Part shown: piece after piece, positions 51,975-61,985 of the stretch
Layout of the letters: each line of letters starts with the position of its first letter
How positions within the stretch are numbered: the first letter of the stretch is position 1
Source: Streptomyces roseirectus
GTDB taxonomy: Bacteria > Actinomycetota > Actinomycetes > Streptomycetales > Streptomycetaceae
Reading direction: 5' to 3'
DNA: 64,000 nucleotides
Assembly: GCF_014489635.1 (NCBI RefSeq)
Contig: NZ_CP060828.1
Coordinates: forward strand, 7,506,001-7,570,000
Notes under the pieces: model-generated
The model's input: only the letters and a program-made list of their open reading frames with translations
What the model was told of the DNA's origin: nothing
Database searches by the model: none
Position numbers and translations under genes: made by a program

Positions 51975-52709
51975 GTGGCGAACAAGAACATTCCCGACCC
52001 CGGCTTCTCCGACGACGACGGCACGGCCGACCCGGCCCTGGCCTCGGCGCTCGCCGCCTGGTCGGCCGACCGCACCGCCGTCCCCCCGGTCCTCGCCGCC
52101 CTCAAGAACGCCCGCCTCCTCGTCCCGGTGGTGGCGGTCCTGGGTGAGGTGGAGGAGGACGAGAACGGCCTGCGCCGCGAGAAGACGAGCGACATGGCCG
52201 TCCCCACCCTCAAGGCAGGCCCCCGCAAAGCGCTCCCCGCCTTCACCTCAACGGCTTCCCTGGCCCTCTGGGACCCCCAGGCCCGCCCAGTAGCCGTCCC
52301 CCTCCACCAGGCCCTCCAGGCAGCGGCCCACGAAAACGCCGACACGGTGGTCCTGGACCTCGCAGGCCCGGTCCCTTTCGAACTGACGGGCCAGACCCTG
52401 CTGGCGCTGGCAGAAGGCCGCACGACGACGGATCCGCTGGCGGACCCGGCGGTCCGGGAGGCGGTCCGCACGGCGGTAGCCGCAGCGCCGGGCGTGGAGC
52501 GGGCATACCTTGGCCCGGGGGAGTCGGACGGCACGCTGGCCCTGGTCCTGACGGACACGGCCGGAGCGGCGGAAGTGGCCCGAACGATCGCCGAGCACCT
52601 GGCAGCGGACGAGACCCTGAGGGCGAGACTGGTACGCGGCCTGGACCTGGCGCTGCTACCGACGGAGGCAACGCCTCCGGGGCAGCCGTTGTATGTACGG
52701 AAGCCGTGA
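51975..52709 (+). CDS. SseB-like protein
   Basis: This 244-residue protein belongs to the SseB N-terminal domain family (ALKNARLLVPVVAVLGEVEEDENGLRREKTSDMAVPTLKAG), commonly found in Streptomyces with no settled function. The N-terminus MANKNIPDPGFSDDDG is characteristic. GTG 51975 lies eight bases after a -10-like TAGGGT at 51961-51966, so the message may be leaderless. GTG 51969 is the alternative. It faces the DUF1844 gene, whose stop is 12 bases on. Confidence 0.85.
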   Translation: MANKNIPDPGFSDDDGTADPALASALAAWSADRTAVPPVLAALKNARLLVPVVAVLGEVEEDENGLRREKTSDMAVPTLKAGPRKALPAFTSTASLALWDPQARPVAVPLHQALQAAAHENADTVVLDLAGPVPFELTGQTLLALAEGRTTTDPLADPAVREAVRTAVAAAPGVERAYLGPGESDGTLALVLTDTAGAAEVARTIAEHLAADETLRARLVRGLDLALLPTEATPPGQPLYVRKP

Positions 52710-52721
52710 CCTGCGGAATTC

Positions 52722-53066
52722 TTAACCGTAGACAGGTCCGGTGTACTTCTCGCCCGGCCCTTGCCCAGGCGCGTCCGGCACGATCGACGCCTCCTTGAAG
52801 GCCAGCTGGAGCGACTTCAGACCGTCCCGCAGGGGAGCCGCGTGGAAGGAGCTGATCTCCGTCGCGGACGCGTCCAGCAGCCCCGCCAACGCGGTGATCA
52901 GCTTCCGCGCCTCGTCGAGGTCCTTGAACTTCTCGCCCTCCTCGGTCAGCCCCAGCTTGACCGCGGCGGCGCTCATGAGGTTGACGGCGACCGTCACGAT
53001 GACCTCGACGGCGGGGACCTCGGCGATGTCGCGGGTCATTTCGTTGAAGTCGGGGGTGTCACTCAT
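52722..53066 (-). CDS. DUF1844 protein
   Basis: This is a 114-residue small acidic protein of the DUF1844 family (VIVTVAVNLMSAAAVKLGL, then LDEARKLITALAGLLDA), widely conserved in actinobacteria next to infC and of unknown role. The core is alpha-helical. Start ATG 53066; GTG 53075 would add three residues and neither has a good binding site. It is divergent from infC. Confidence 0.87.
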   Translation of the reverse strand: MSDTPDFNEMTRDIAEVPAVEVIVTVAVNLMSAAAVKLGLTEEGEKFKDLDEARKLITALAGLLDASATEISSFHAAPLRDGLKSLQLAFKEASIVPDAPGQGPGEKYTGPVYG

Positions 53067-53322
53067 GGGGGACACGATAGGCGCCCTTCCGCGAGGCGCC
53101 TGTACCTGGCCCGGATTGGCCAGTATGCGCGAGGACTGTTAACCTCGTTGAACGACCGGTCGGACATGACTGTGCCCGGCCCACAAGTGGAGGCTTCGAA
53201 CTCCCACCCGACCACCCCTAAGGGCGGCGGGTCACCGGTCAGACGGCCGCCCTCGTGGGGCGTCGCCGTCCGATGAGTACGCCCCGCGATCCCCGCGGCG
53301 GTGTTCCGGTAGTTCGAGGAAC

Positions 53323-53352
53323 CCCGCATGTGATCGTTCGGGGCATTTTTTC
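53323..53352 (+). terminator. Hairpin and T-run in the infC leader
   Basis: CCCCG at 53323-53327 pairs with CGGGG at 53340-53344, followed by CA and six Ts at 53347-53352. A GTTC/GAAC alternative stem lies just upstream. A T-run is rare in this genome, so it may be an attenuator for the infC operon. The 373-base gap 53067-53439 holds nothing else I can call. Confidence 0.5.
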
Positions 53353-53439
53353 TGCCTCGGCGTGGTTGAAGCTCTTACAGAGACAGACGTTACGCGGCGC
53401 TCGAACCAGGGTGTCGCGTGGTGCAACCGAGGAGGACTC

Positions 53440-54120
53440 ATCAGCGCCGAGCCCCGCATCAACGACCGGATTCGCGTTCCCGAGGTGCGACTTGTCGGTC
53501 CCAGTGGCGAGCAGGTGGGCATCGTCCCGCTGGCCAAGGCACTGGAGCTTGCGCAGGAGTACGACCTGGACCTGGTCGAGGTCGCGGCGAACGCCCGCCC
53601 GCCGGTCTGCAAGCTCATGGACTACGGGAAGTTCAAGTACGAGTCGGCCATGAAGGCCCGTGAGGCGCGCAAGAACCAGGCGCACACGGTCATCAAGGAG
53701 ATGAAGCTCCGGCCGAAGATCGACCCGCACGACTATGACACCAAGAAGGGTCACGTCGTCCGGTTCCTCAAGCAGGGCGACAAGGTCAAGATCACGATCA
53801 TGTTCCGCGGCCGTGAGCAGTCGCGTCCGGAGCTGGGCTACCGCCTGCTCCAGCGCCTCGCGGAGGACGTCCAGGACCTCGGGTTCGTCGAGTCGAACCC
53901 GAAGCAGGACGGCCGGAACATGATCATGGTCCTCGGTCCGCACAAGAAGAAGACCGAGGCGATGGCCGAGGCACGTCAGGCTCAGGAAGCCCGCAAGGCG
54001 GACGCGAAGGCCAACCCCGGCCGCTCGCAGAACCCGCTGGACCTGGTGGACGAGTCGGGCGAGGCCGCCGAGACCGCCGAGGCCGCTCAGACCCCTGCCG
54101 AGGCTCCCGCCGAGGCGTGA
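53440..54120 (+). CDS. infC: Translation initiation factor IF-3 (likely AUC start)
   Basis: IF-3 checks start-codon pairing and keeps 30S and 50S subunits apart. The protein shows the family's [24 protein letters not shown], then the [23 protein letters not shown]-domain. In-frame codons upstream have no ATG or usable GTG except 53362, while ATC 53440 is preceded by GAGGAGGA at the right spacing. I therefore take an AUC start (226 residues), like the AUU used for IF-3 self-control in E. coli. A start at 53362 would give 252 residues. The tail is Ala/Glu-rich. rpmI and rplT follow. Confidence 0.9.
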   Translation: MSAEPRINDRIRVPEVRLVGPSGEQVGIVPLAKALELAQEYDLDLVEVAANARPPVCKLMDYGKFKYESAMKAREARKNQAHTVIKEMKLRPKIDPHDYDTKKGHVVRFLKQGDKVKITIMFRGREQSRPELGYRLLQRLAEDVQDLGFVESNPKQDGRNMIMVLGPHKKKTEAMAEARQAQEARKADAKANPGRSQNPLDLVDESGEAAETAEAAQTPAEAPAEA

Positions 54121-54164
54121 TCCGAGGGACGCGAGTCCCCTGGGTCGAACCCGACAGAACACGA

Positions 54165-54206
54165 CGCTCCACCCCGTGCCCGGTTTCACGACCGGGCACC
54201 GGAGCG
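54165..54206 (+). promoter_or_regulatory. Strong hairpin between infC and rpmI
   Basis: GTGCCCGGT at 54176-54184 pairs perfectly with ACCGGGCAC at 54191-54199, and CGCTCC/GGAGCG extend it. A second stem (GGGAC/GTCCC) lies at 54127-54140. The position before rpmI is where L20 represses this operon in E. coli, so it is a candidate L20 site. Confidence 0.5.
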
Positions 54207-54231
54207 CCACCGACGAGGAGAGAACGGCGCT

Positions 54232-54426
54232 ATGCCGAAGAACAAGTCGCACAGCGGTGCCAGCAAGCGCTTCAAGGTCACCGGCTCCGGCAAGGTGCTC
54301 CGCGAGCGCGCCGGCAAGCGCCACCTGCTTGAGCACAAGTCGTCCCGCGTGACGCGTCGCCTCACCGGCAACGCCGAGATGGCCCCGGGCGACGCCGCGA
54401 AGATCAAGAAGCTTCTCGGCAAGTGA
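54232..54426 (+). CDS. rpmI: 50S ribosomal protein L35
   Basis: This is a 64-residue L35 protein of the large ribosomal subunit. The sequence [21 protein letters not shown] and [12 protein letters not shown] is standard for the family and length is normal. ATG 54232 follows GAGGAGAG. It is cotranscribed with infC and rplT, the usual bacterial order. Confidence 0.97.
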   Translation: MPKNKSHSGASKRFKVTGSGKVLRERAGKRHLLEHKSSRVTRRLTGNAEMAPGDAAKIKKLLGK

Positions 54427-54530
54427 CGTACCCGGCGCCGGGTGACCCGCGCGCCGTACGTCGACACCGGGACCTATTCGAAACCGGGTCGTGTGAGTCC
54501 AACCACGGCCCCGCTACAAGGAGTTAACAA

Positions 54531-54914
54531 GTGGCACGCGTCAAGCGGGCAGTCAACGCCCACAAGAAGCGCCGGGCGATCCTGGAGCAGGCCTCCGGCT
54601 ACCGTGGTCAGCGTTCGCGCCTGTACCGCAAGGCCAAGGAGCAGGTCACCCACTCGCTGGTCTACAACTACAACGACCGCAAGAAGCGCAAGGGCGACTT
54701 CCGTCAGCTGTGGATCCAGCGCATCAACGCCGCTGCCCGCGCGAACGGCATCACCTACAACCGCTTCATCCAGGGTCTGAAGGCCGCCAACGTCGAGGTC
54801 GACCGCAAGATCCTCGCGGAGCTGGCCGTCAACGACACGAACGCGTTCGCCGCGCTCGTCGAGGTCGCCCAGAAGGCGCTCCCGGCCGACGTGAACGCCC
54901 CCAAGGCCGCCTGA
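54531..54914 (+). CDS. rplT: 50S ribosomal protein L20
   Basis: This is a 127-residue L20 protein that helps 23S rRNA folding and can repress its own operon. [37 protein letters not shown] is the conserved N-terminus. GTG 54531 follows AAGGAG. A perfect 10-base hairpin at 54934-54963 ends the operon. Confidence 0.97.
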   Translation: MARVKRAVNAHKKRRAILEQASGYRGQRSRLYRKAKEQVTHSLVYNYNDRKKRKGDFRQLWIQRINAAARANGITYNRFIQGLKAANVEVDRKILAELAVNDTNAFAALVEVAQKALPADVNAPKAA

Positions 54915-54933
54915 GCGATCAGAGCCTGACTGC

Positions 54934-54963
54934 ACGGACCCGCGGGATTACCTGCGGGTCCGT
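54934..54963 (+). terminator. Terminator after rplT
   Basis: ACGGACCCGC at 54934-54943 pairs perfectly with GCGGGTCCGT at 54954-54963 across a ten-base loop, followed by TCT. Confidence 0.8.
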
Positions 54964-54989
54964 TCTGCTGAACAGAAGGTGAGCCCTCC

Positions 54990-55835
54990 GTGCCCCCCAT
55001 CACCCCCGACCTCATCTCCCCCCGTTCCCCCCGCGTCGCCGCCGCCCGGCGGCTGGCCCGGCGGAATTTCCGGAGCAAGGAGCGGCTGTTTCTCGCCGAG
55101 GGGCCGCAGGCGGTGCGGGAGGCGGCGAAGGGGACGCTGGTCGAGCTGTTCGCGACCGTGGAGGCGGCGGAGCGGTACGCGGACGTCGTCGGGGACGCGC
55201 GGGACGCCGGCGTGCGGGTGCACCTCGCCGACGAGCAGGTGATCGCCGACATCTCGACGACCGTCACCCCGCAGGGCCTCGTCGGGATCTGCCGGTTCCT
55301 CGACCGGCCGTTCGAGGAGATCCTGGCCGCCCGCCCGAAGCTGGTCGCCGTGCTCGCGCACGTGCGCGACCCCGGGAACGCCGGGACGGTACTGCGCTGC
55401 GCGGACGCCGCCGGCGCCGAGGCCGTCGTCCTCACCGACGCCTCCGTCGACCTCTACAACCCGAAGGCCGTACGCGCGTCCGTCGGATCGCTGTTCCACC
55501 TGCCCGTGGCGGTCGGCGTGCCGGTCGAGACGGCCGTCGAGGGGCTGAAGGCGGCCGGCGTGCGGATCCTCGCCGCCGACGGGGCGGGCGAGGACGACCT
55601 GGACGACGAGCTGGACAAGGGCACGATGGGCGGACCCACGGCCTGGGTGTTCGGCAACGAGGCGTGGGGGCTCCCGGAGGAGACCAGGGGGCTCGCGGAC
55701 GCCGTCGTGCGCGTCCCTATCCACGGAAAGGCTGAAAGTCTGAACCTGGCCACCGCCGCCGCCGTATGTCTCTATGCGTCAGCCCGTGCACAGCGCGCCC
55801 GCGGAGGGTGCCGTTCCGTCACCGACAGCTTGTAG
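54990..55835 (+). CDS. SpoU/TrmH-type RNA 2'-O-methyltransferase
   Basis: This is a 281-residue SPOUT methyltransferase with the trefoil-knot signature: LAHVRDPGNAGTVLRCADAAGAEAVVLT (motif 1), then VFGNEAWGLPEE (motif 2), then VPIHGKAESLNLATAAAVCLY (motif 3, the SAM knot). A short N-terminal RNA-binding part precedes it. It methylates ribose of rRNA or tRNA; the exact position is unknown. GTG 54990 follows AGAAGGTGAG. Confidence 0.92.
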   Translation: MPPITPDLISPRSPRVAAARRLARRNFRSKERLFLAEGPQAVREAAKGTLVELFATVEAAERYADVVGDARDAGVRVHLADEQVIADISTTVTPQGLVGICRFLDRPFEEILAARPKLVAVLAHVRDPGNAGTVLRCADAAGAEAVVLTDASVDLYNPKAVRASVGSLFHLPVAVGVPVETAVEGLKAAGVRILAADGAGEDDLDDELDKGTMGGPTAWVFGNEAWGLPEETRGLADAVVRVPIHGKAESLNLATAAAVCLYASARAQRARGGCRSVTDSL

Positions 55836-55879
55836 GGTGACGGGCTCGGGGGTCCTCGTCTGGGAGGTGGGGTACGAGG

Positions 55880-56986
55880 ATGAGTGCGGTCACGAGCGGT
55901 ACACCGGAAACCCGAAGGGCCTGGTGGCCGCCCGGAATGGGGCCGGATGAACTGCCGGACGGCCTGGTGGTCGCCGACGAGCACGGCCGGGTCGTGTGCT
56001 TCAACGCCGCCGCCGAGCGGATGACCGCCACCGCGGCGGCCGACGCCCTCGGCAGGCCGCTGGAGAAGGCACTGCCGTTAGAGGACCTGGAGGGCCGCCG
56101 CTGGTGGCAGCTCACCGACCCCTACGGCGGCCTCGCCACCCGGGTACGACAACCCGAACGCAACCTCCTGTTGCCCGGCGGCCGGGAGTTCCTGGTCTCC
56201 GCCCGCTACGTCCGCGACCGCCCCGCGGGCCCCGTCCGCCGGCTCGTGGTCTGCCTGCGCGACACCGAGGCCCGCCGCCGCACCGAGCGCTCCCACGCCG
56301 AGCTGATCGCCACCGTGGCCCACGAACTGCGCTCCCCCCTCACCTCCGTCAAGGGCTTCACCGCGACCCTCCTCGCCAAGTGGGAGCGCTTCACCGACGA
56401 CCAGAAGCGCCTCATGCTGGAGACCGTCGACGCCGACGCCGACCGCGTCACCCGCCTCATCGCCGAACTCCTCGACATCTCCCGCATCGACTCCGGCCGC
56501 CTCGAAGTGCGCCGCCAGCCCGTCGACATGGGCGCCGCCGTCGGCCGTCACATCCAGGCGTACGTCGCCGCGGGGCTGCCCGCCGACCGGTTCCTGCTCA
56601 GGATCGGCCATCCCCTGCCCGCCCTGTGGGCCGACCCGGACAAGGTCGACCAGGTGCTGAGCAACCTCATCGAAAACGCGGTGCGCCACGGCGAGGGAAC
56701 CGTCACGATAGACGTCACGCCCGCCGCGTCCCCCCGGGAAGGGGAGGACACCGGCACGTCGGTCACCGTGAGCGACGAGGGCGCCGGCATCCCGGAGGAG
56801 TCCATGAACCGCGTCTTCACCCGCTTCTGGCGGGGCAGCAAGCGCGGCGGCACCGGGCTCGGCCTCTACATCGTCAAGGGCATCGTCGAGGCCCACGGCG
56901 GCGTCATCACCGTCGGACGCGCCCCCGAGGGCGGCGCTCAGTTCCGATTTACGCTGCCCGTGGCGGCCCCTGCTTATCTGAGCTAG
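55880..56986 (+). CDS. Orphan PAS sensor histidine kinase with a TTA codon
   Basis: This is a 368-residue soluble histidine kinase. An N-terminal PAS domain (ELPDGLVVADEHGRVVCFNAAAERM) is followed by the H-box VAHELRSPLTSVKGF, with His148 the phosphate acceptor, then the N-box NLIENAVRHGEGTV and G-boxes DEGAGIPEE and GGTGLGLYIVKG. No membrane helices and no response regulator gene adjacent. Codon 67 (56078-56080) is TTA, needing the bldA tRNA, so translation should be limited to later development. ATG 55880 follows GGGAGGTGGGG. Confidence 0.92.
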   Translation: MSAVTSGTPETRRAWWPPGMGPDELPDGLVVADEHGRVVCFNAAAERMTATAAADALGRPLEKALPLEDLEGRRWWQLTDPYGGLATRVRQPERNLLLPGGREFLVSARYVRDRPAGPVRRLVVCLRDTEARRRTERSHAELIATVAHELRSPLTSVKGFTATLLAKWERFTDDQKRLMLETVDADADRVTRLIAELLDISRIDSGRLEVRRQPVDMGAAVGRHIQAYVAAGLPADRFLLRIGHPLPALWADPDKVDQVLSNLIENAVRHGEGTVTIDVTPAASPREGEDTGTSVTVSDEGAGIPEESMNRVFTRFWRGSKRGGTGLGLYIVKGIVEAHGGVITVGRAPEGGAQFRFTLPVAAPAYLS

Positions 56987-58233
<1,247 letters not shown>

Positions 58234-58234
<1 letters not shown>

Positions 58235-60777
58235 TGCGCATCCCGCTTTCCTGGCTGCGGGAGTACGTCGACCTCCCCGCCACCGAGACCGGCCGCGACG
58301 TCCAGGCCAAGCTCGTCTCCGCCGGCCTTGAGGTCGAGACGGTCGAGCAGCTGGGCGACGGCCTCAAGGGCCCCCTCGTCGTCGGTCAGGTCCTCACCAT
58401 CGAGGAGCTGGAGGGCTTCAAGAAGCCGATCCGCTTCTGCACCGTCGACGTCGGCACCGCTGGGGGCACCTCCCAGGCTTTCGGCACTGGGGGAGGCACC
58501 GGCGAGCCGCAGGAGATCGTCTGCGGCGCCCGCAACTTCGCCGTCGGCGACAAGGTCGTCGTCGTGCTGCCCGGCGCGGTCCTGCCCGGTGACTTCGCGA
58601 TCGCCGCCCGCAAGACCTACGGCAAGACGTCCCACGGCATGATCTGCTCCAGCGACGAGCTGGGCATGGGCGACGACGGCACCAAGGGCATCATCGTCCT
58701 GCCGCCCGAGACAGAGGTCGGCAAGGACGCCATCGAGCTGCTGGAACTGGTCGACGAGGTCCTCGACATCGCCGTCACCGCCAACCGCGGCGACTGCCTC
58801 TCCATTCGCGGTGTCGCCCGCGAGACCGCGATCGCCTACGGCCTGCCGCTGCGCGACCCGGCGCTCCTCGACGTCCCCGGGCCGAACGCGTTCGGCTACC
58901 CGGTGCAGGTCGCCGACCCCTTCGGCTGCGACCGCTTCACCGCCCGCACGGTGACCGGGCTCAGCCCCGAGGCGCGCTCCCCGATCTGGCTGACGCGGCG
59001 CCTGCAGAAGGTCGGCGTCCGCCCGATCTCCCTCGCCGTCGACGTCACGAACTACGTGATGATGGAGCTGGGCCAGCCCCTGCACGCCTACGACCGCTCC
59101 CTGGTCCAGGGCACCATCGGCGTCCGCCGCGCCACCCCCGGCGAGAAGCTGACCACCCTCGACGGCACCCAGCGCACCCTCGACACCGAGGACCTGGTCA
59201 TCACCGACGAGCGTGGCCCCATCGGCCTCGCCGGCGTCATGGGCGGCGCCAACACGGAGATCGCCGATCACGAGGAGGGCCAGGGCACGACCGACGTCGT
59301 CATCGAGGCCGCCCACTTCGACGCCGTCGCCATCGCGCGCACCGCCCGCCGGCACAAGCTGTCCTCCGAGGCGTCCCGCCGCTTCGAGCGGGGCGTCGAC
59401 CCGCAGGCCGCGCCCGCCGCCGCGCAGCGCGCCGTCGACCTGCTGGTCCTCCTCGCGGGCGGTACCGCCGAGGCCGGTGTCACCGAGGTCATCGCGCCCT
59501 CGGCCCCACACACCATCGCGATGGCCGCCGACCACCCCGACAAGGTCGCGGGTGTCGTCTACGGCCGCGAGACCGTCGTCCGCCGGCTCCAGGAGGTCGG
59601 CTGTGACGTCTACGGGCAGGACGAGCTGATCGTCACCGTGCCGTCGTGGCGGCCCGACCTCGCCGCGCCGAACGACCTCGCCGAAGAGGTCATCCGCCTG
59701 GAGGGCTACGAGAACCTGCCCTCCACCCTGCCGAAGCCGCCCGCCGGGCGCGGGCTCACCGGGCGCCAGCGGCTGCACCGCCGCGTCGGGCGCGCGCTGG
59801 CCGGCGCCGGGTACGTCGAGGCGCCGTCCTACCCGTTCATCTCCGAGCAGGTCTTCGACCAGCTCCTGCTGGACGCGGACGACGCCGGCCGCCGGGTCGT
59901 CAAGCTCACCAACCCCCTCAGCGACGAGGAGCCCGCGCTGCGCACCTCGCTGCTGCCGGGGCTGCTGGGCGCGCTGCGGCGCAACGACGGGCGGGGCGCG
60001 CACGACCTCGCCCTGTTCGAGACGGGCCTGGTGTTCCACCCGCGTGCGGAGCAGGCCGTCGCGCCGGTCCTTTCGGTCGAACGGCGGCCCACGGACGCCG
60101 AGTTGGCGTCGCTGGACGCCGCTCTTCCGGTCCAGCCTCGGCACGTCGCGGTCGTGCTGGCCGGGGCCCGCGAGCAGGCCGGCTGGTGGGGCAAGGGGCG
60201 CCCCGCCGACTGGGCCGACGCGGTCGAGGCCGGGCGGACCGTCGCGCGTGAGGCCGGGGCCGAGGTCGTGGTGCGCCAGGGGCAGTACGGGCCCTGGCAC
60301 CCCGGCCGGTGCGCCGAGTTCGTGATCGTCGCCGCCGACGGCACCGAGACTGTCGTCGGGCACGCCGGTGAGCTGCACCCCCGCGTCGTCAAGGCGCTCG
60401 GGCTGCCCGCCCGGACCGCCGCGATGGAACTCGACCTCGACGCGGTCGCCGCCGCCGGGGACGACACGCCCCAGGCGCCCCGGATCTCCTCGTTCCCCGT
60501 CGCCACCCAGGACGTCGCGCTCGTCGTCGACGCCGGGGTGCCGGCCGCCGACGTCGAGGCGGCGCTGCGCGAGGGCGCGGGCGAACTGCTGGAGTCGATC
60601 CGGCTGTTCGACGTCTACGAGAACGCCGAGCAACTGGGCGAGGGGCGCAAGTCCCTGGCCTACGCGCTGCGCTTCCGCGCCGGTGACCGGACCCTGACGG
60701 TCGACGAGGCGTCTGCCGCGCGCGACGCGGCCGTCGCGCTCGCCGGGGAGCGGTCGGGGGCGGTCCTGCGGGGCTGA
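58234..60777 (+). CDS. pheT: Phenylalanine-tRNA ligase beta subunit
   Basis: This is an 847-residue beta subunit of the synthetase, with the N-terminal tRNA-binding (EMAP-like) domain ([14 protein letters not shown], then [22 protein letters not shown]), B3/B4 editing domain ([16 protein letters not shown]), B5, the class II-like core, and the C-terminal FDX-ACB domain ([18 protein letters not shown]). About ten to thirteen extra residues ([12 protein letters not shown]) interrupt the N-terminal domain near residues 76-88, coded by a palindromic repeat inserted in frame. ATG 58234. The rest of the protein is regular. Confidence 0.97.
58461..58500 (+). repeat. Palindromic repeat inserted in frame in pheT
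   Basis: TGGGGGCACCTCCCAG, then about ten bases, then CTGGGGGAGGCACC form an imperfect hairpin. The unit looks like the GGGGGCACCTCCC elements found between Streptomyces genes. It sits in a loop of the N-terminal tRNA-binding domain and keeps the frame. Confidence 0.7.
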
Positions 60778-60863
60778 GCTCTCGGCGCCCCTGAGGATCT
60801 TCACTCGTCCGGGTGACAAGTGAGGGCTCGCTAGTCCTCTTCGGCCCCCACGCCGACAGAATG

Positions 60864-60893
60864 CAGACCGGCCTTTCGGGGCCGGTCTGTTTT
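60864..60893 (+). terminator. Strong terminator after pheT
   Basis: CAGACCGGCC at 60864-60873 pairs perfectly with GGCCGGTCTG at 60880-60889 across TTTCGG, followed by TTTT. Confidence 0.92.
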
Positions 60894-60925
60894 CATTTCC
60901 TGGCCTGGATGGGGGGCCGTCGGGG

Positions 60926-61942
60926 ATGTTCGGCATCAGGCGGTCGTTGGGGTGGGTCGTCGCGCCCGTGATGGTGGTCGGCGCGTATCAGGCGGTGTGC
61001 CCGGTGGTCGGCGGGGCGGCGGTCCTCGCCGTCGGCGGGGGCGTCGCGCTGCACGTGCGGCGGGAGCTGAGACAGGCGAGGCGGGTCGCGGGGGTCGCGC
61101 AGAGCGTCGTCCTGCGGCCCCTGCCGCCCCGCGTCGAGGGGCTGGGGGTGGCCGCCGTCCAGATCTCCGCCGAGCGCGGGGCCGTCGTCGGCGGGGATCT
61201 GTACGAGGTCGTCGGCACCGAGTTCGGGGTGCGGGTCGTGATGGGGGACGTGCGGGGGCACGGGCTCGCGGCGCTCGGCACGGTCGCGGCGCTGCTCGGC
61301 GGCTTCCGCGAGGCCGTGCACGACGAACCCGACCTCGGCGGGGTCTTACGCCGTCTCGACCGCACCCTCGCCCGGCACCTGCGCGACCGCGCCCTCGCCG
61401 AACACCCCTCCAGCGGACGGGAGTCGGAGGGCGGCCCGGCGGGGGAGGAGTTCGTCACCGTCCTCCTGCTGGAGATCGGCGCGGACGGCGGCGTCCTCGC
61501 CCTCAACTGCGGTCATCCGTGGCCCTACCTGATCACCGGCTCCCGGGTCCTGCCCCTGTCGCGGGCCGACCCCCTCCCGCCCCTGGGCCCGTTCCCCCTG
61601 CCGGCCGACCTGGCGGTGGAGCACGGGTTCCTGCTGCCCGGCGAGTCGATGGTCCTCTTCACGGACGGCGCCGAGGACGCCCGGGACAGGAAGGGCCGCT
61701 TCTTCCCGCTCCCGTACATGCTGGAGCGGGCGGCGGCGGAACACGGCGGCTCCCCACGGGAGTTGGTGCGCACGGTCCTGTCGGACCTGCTGCGGCACAC
61801 GGCGGGCCGGCCCGCGGACGACGTGGCGCTCCTGGCCCTGCGCAACGGACGGACGGGAGGTTCCTTCCGGCCCGCGGGACACCGCGCGGGCGGTCATGAA
61901 CACCCCGCCCCCGACAGCACACCCCTGGCCCCCCATCCGTAG
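60926..61942 (+). CDS. PP2C-type (SpoIIE-like) serine phosphatase with a TTA codon
   Basis: This 338-residue phosphatase has two N-terminal membrane helices (VVAPVMVVGAYQAVCPVVGG and AVLAVGGGVALHV) and a PP2C/SpoIIE domain: GGDLYEVV and VVMGDVRGHG (metal Asp residues), then CGHPWPYL, then LFTDGAEDARD, then ADDVALLALR. It likely dephosphorylates an anti-sigma-factor antagonist. The Leu codon at 61346-61348 (codon 141) is TTA, so expression depends on the bldA tRNA. The C-terminal tail is disordered. ATG 60926. Confidence 0.9.
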   Translation: MFGIRRSLGWVVAPVMVVGAYQAVCPVVGGAAVLAVGGGVALHVRRELRQARRVAGVAQSVVLRPLPPRVEGLGVAAVQISAERGAVVGGDLYEVVGTEFGVRVVMGDVRGHGLAALGTVAALLGGFREAVHDEPDLGGVLRRLDRTLARHLRDRALAEHPSSGRESEGGPAGEEFVTVLLLEIGADGGVLALNCGHPWPYLITGSRVLPLSRADPLPPLGPFPLPADLAVEHGFLLPGESMVLFTDGAEDARDRKGRFFPLPYMLERAAAEHGGSPRELVRTVLSDLLRHTAGRPADDVALLALRNGRTGGSFRPAGHRAGGHEHPAPDSTPLAPHP

Positions 61943-61985
61943 TCGCCCCTACGCTGTCGGTAACGAGCCACAACGGGGGCCCCTC

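Noticed and set aside
53362..53439. infC start at GTG 53362
   Set aside because: No binding site precedes it, it adds 26 residues not expected at the N-terminus, and a strong Shine-Dalgarno faces ATC 53440.
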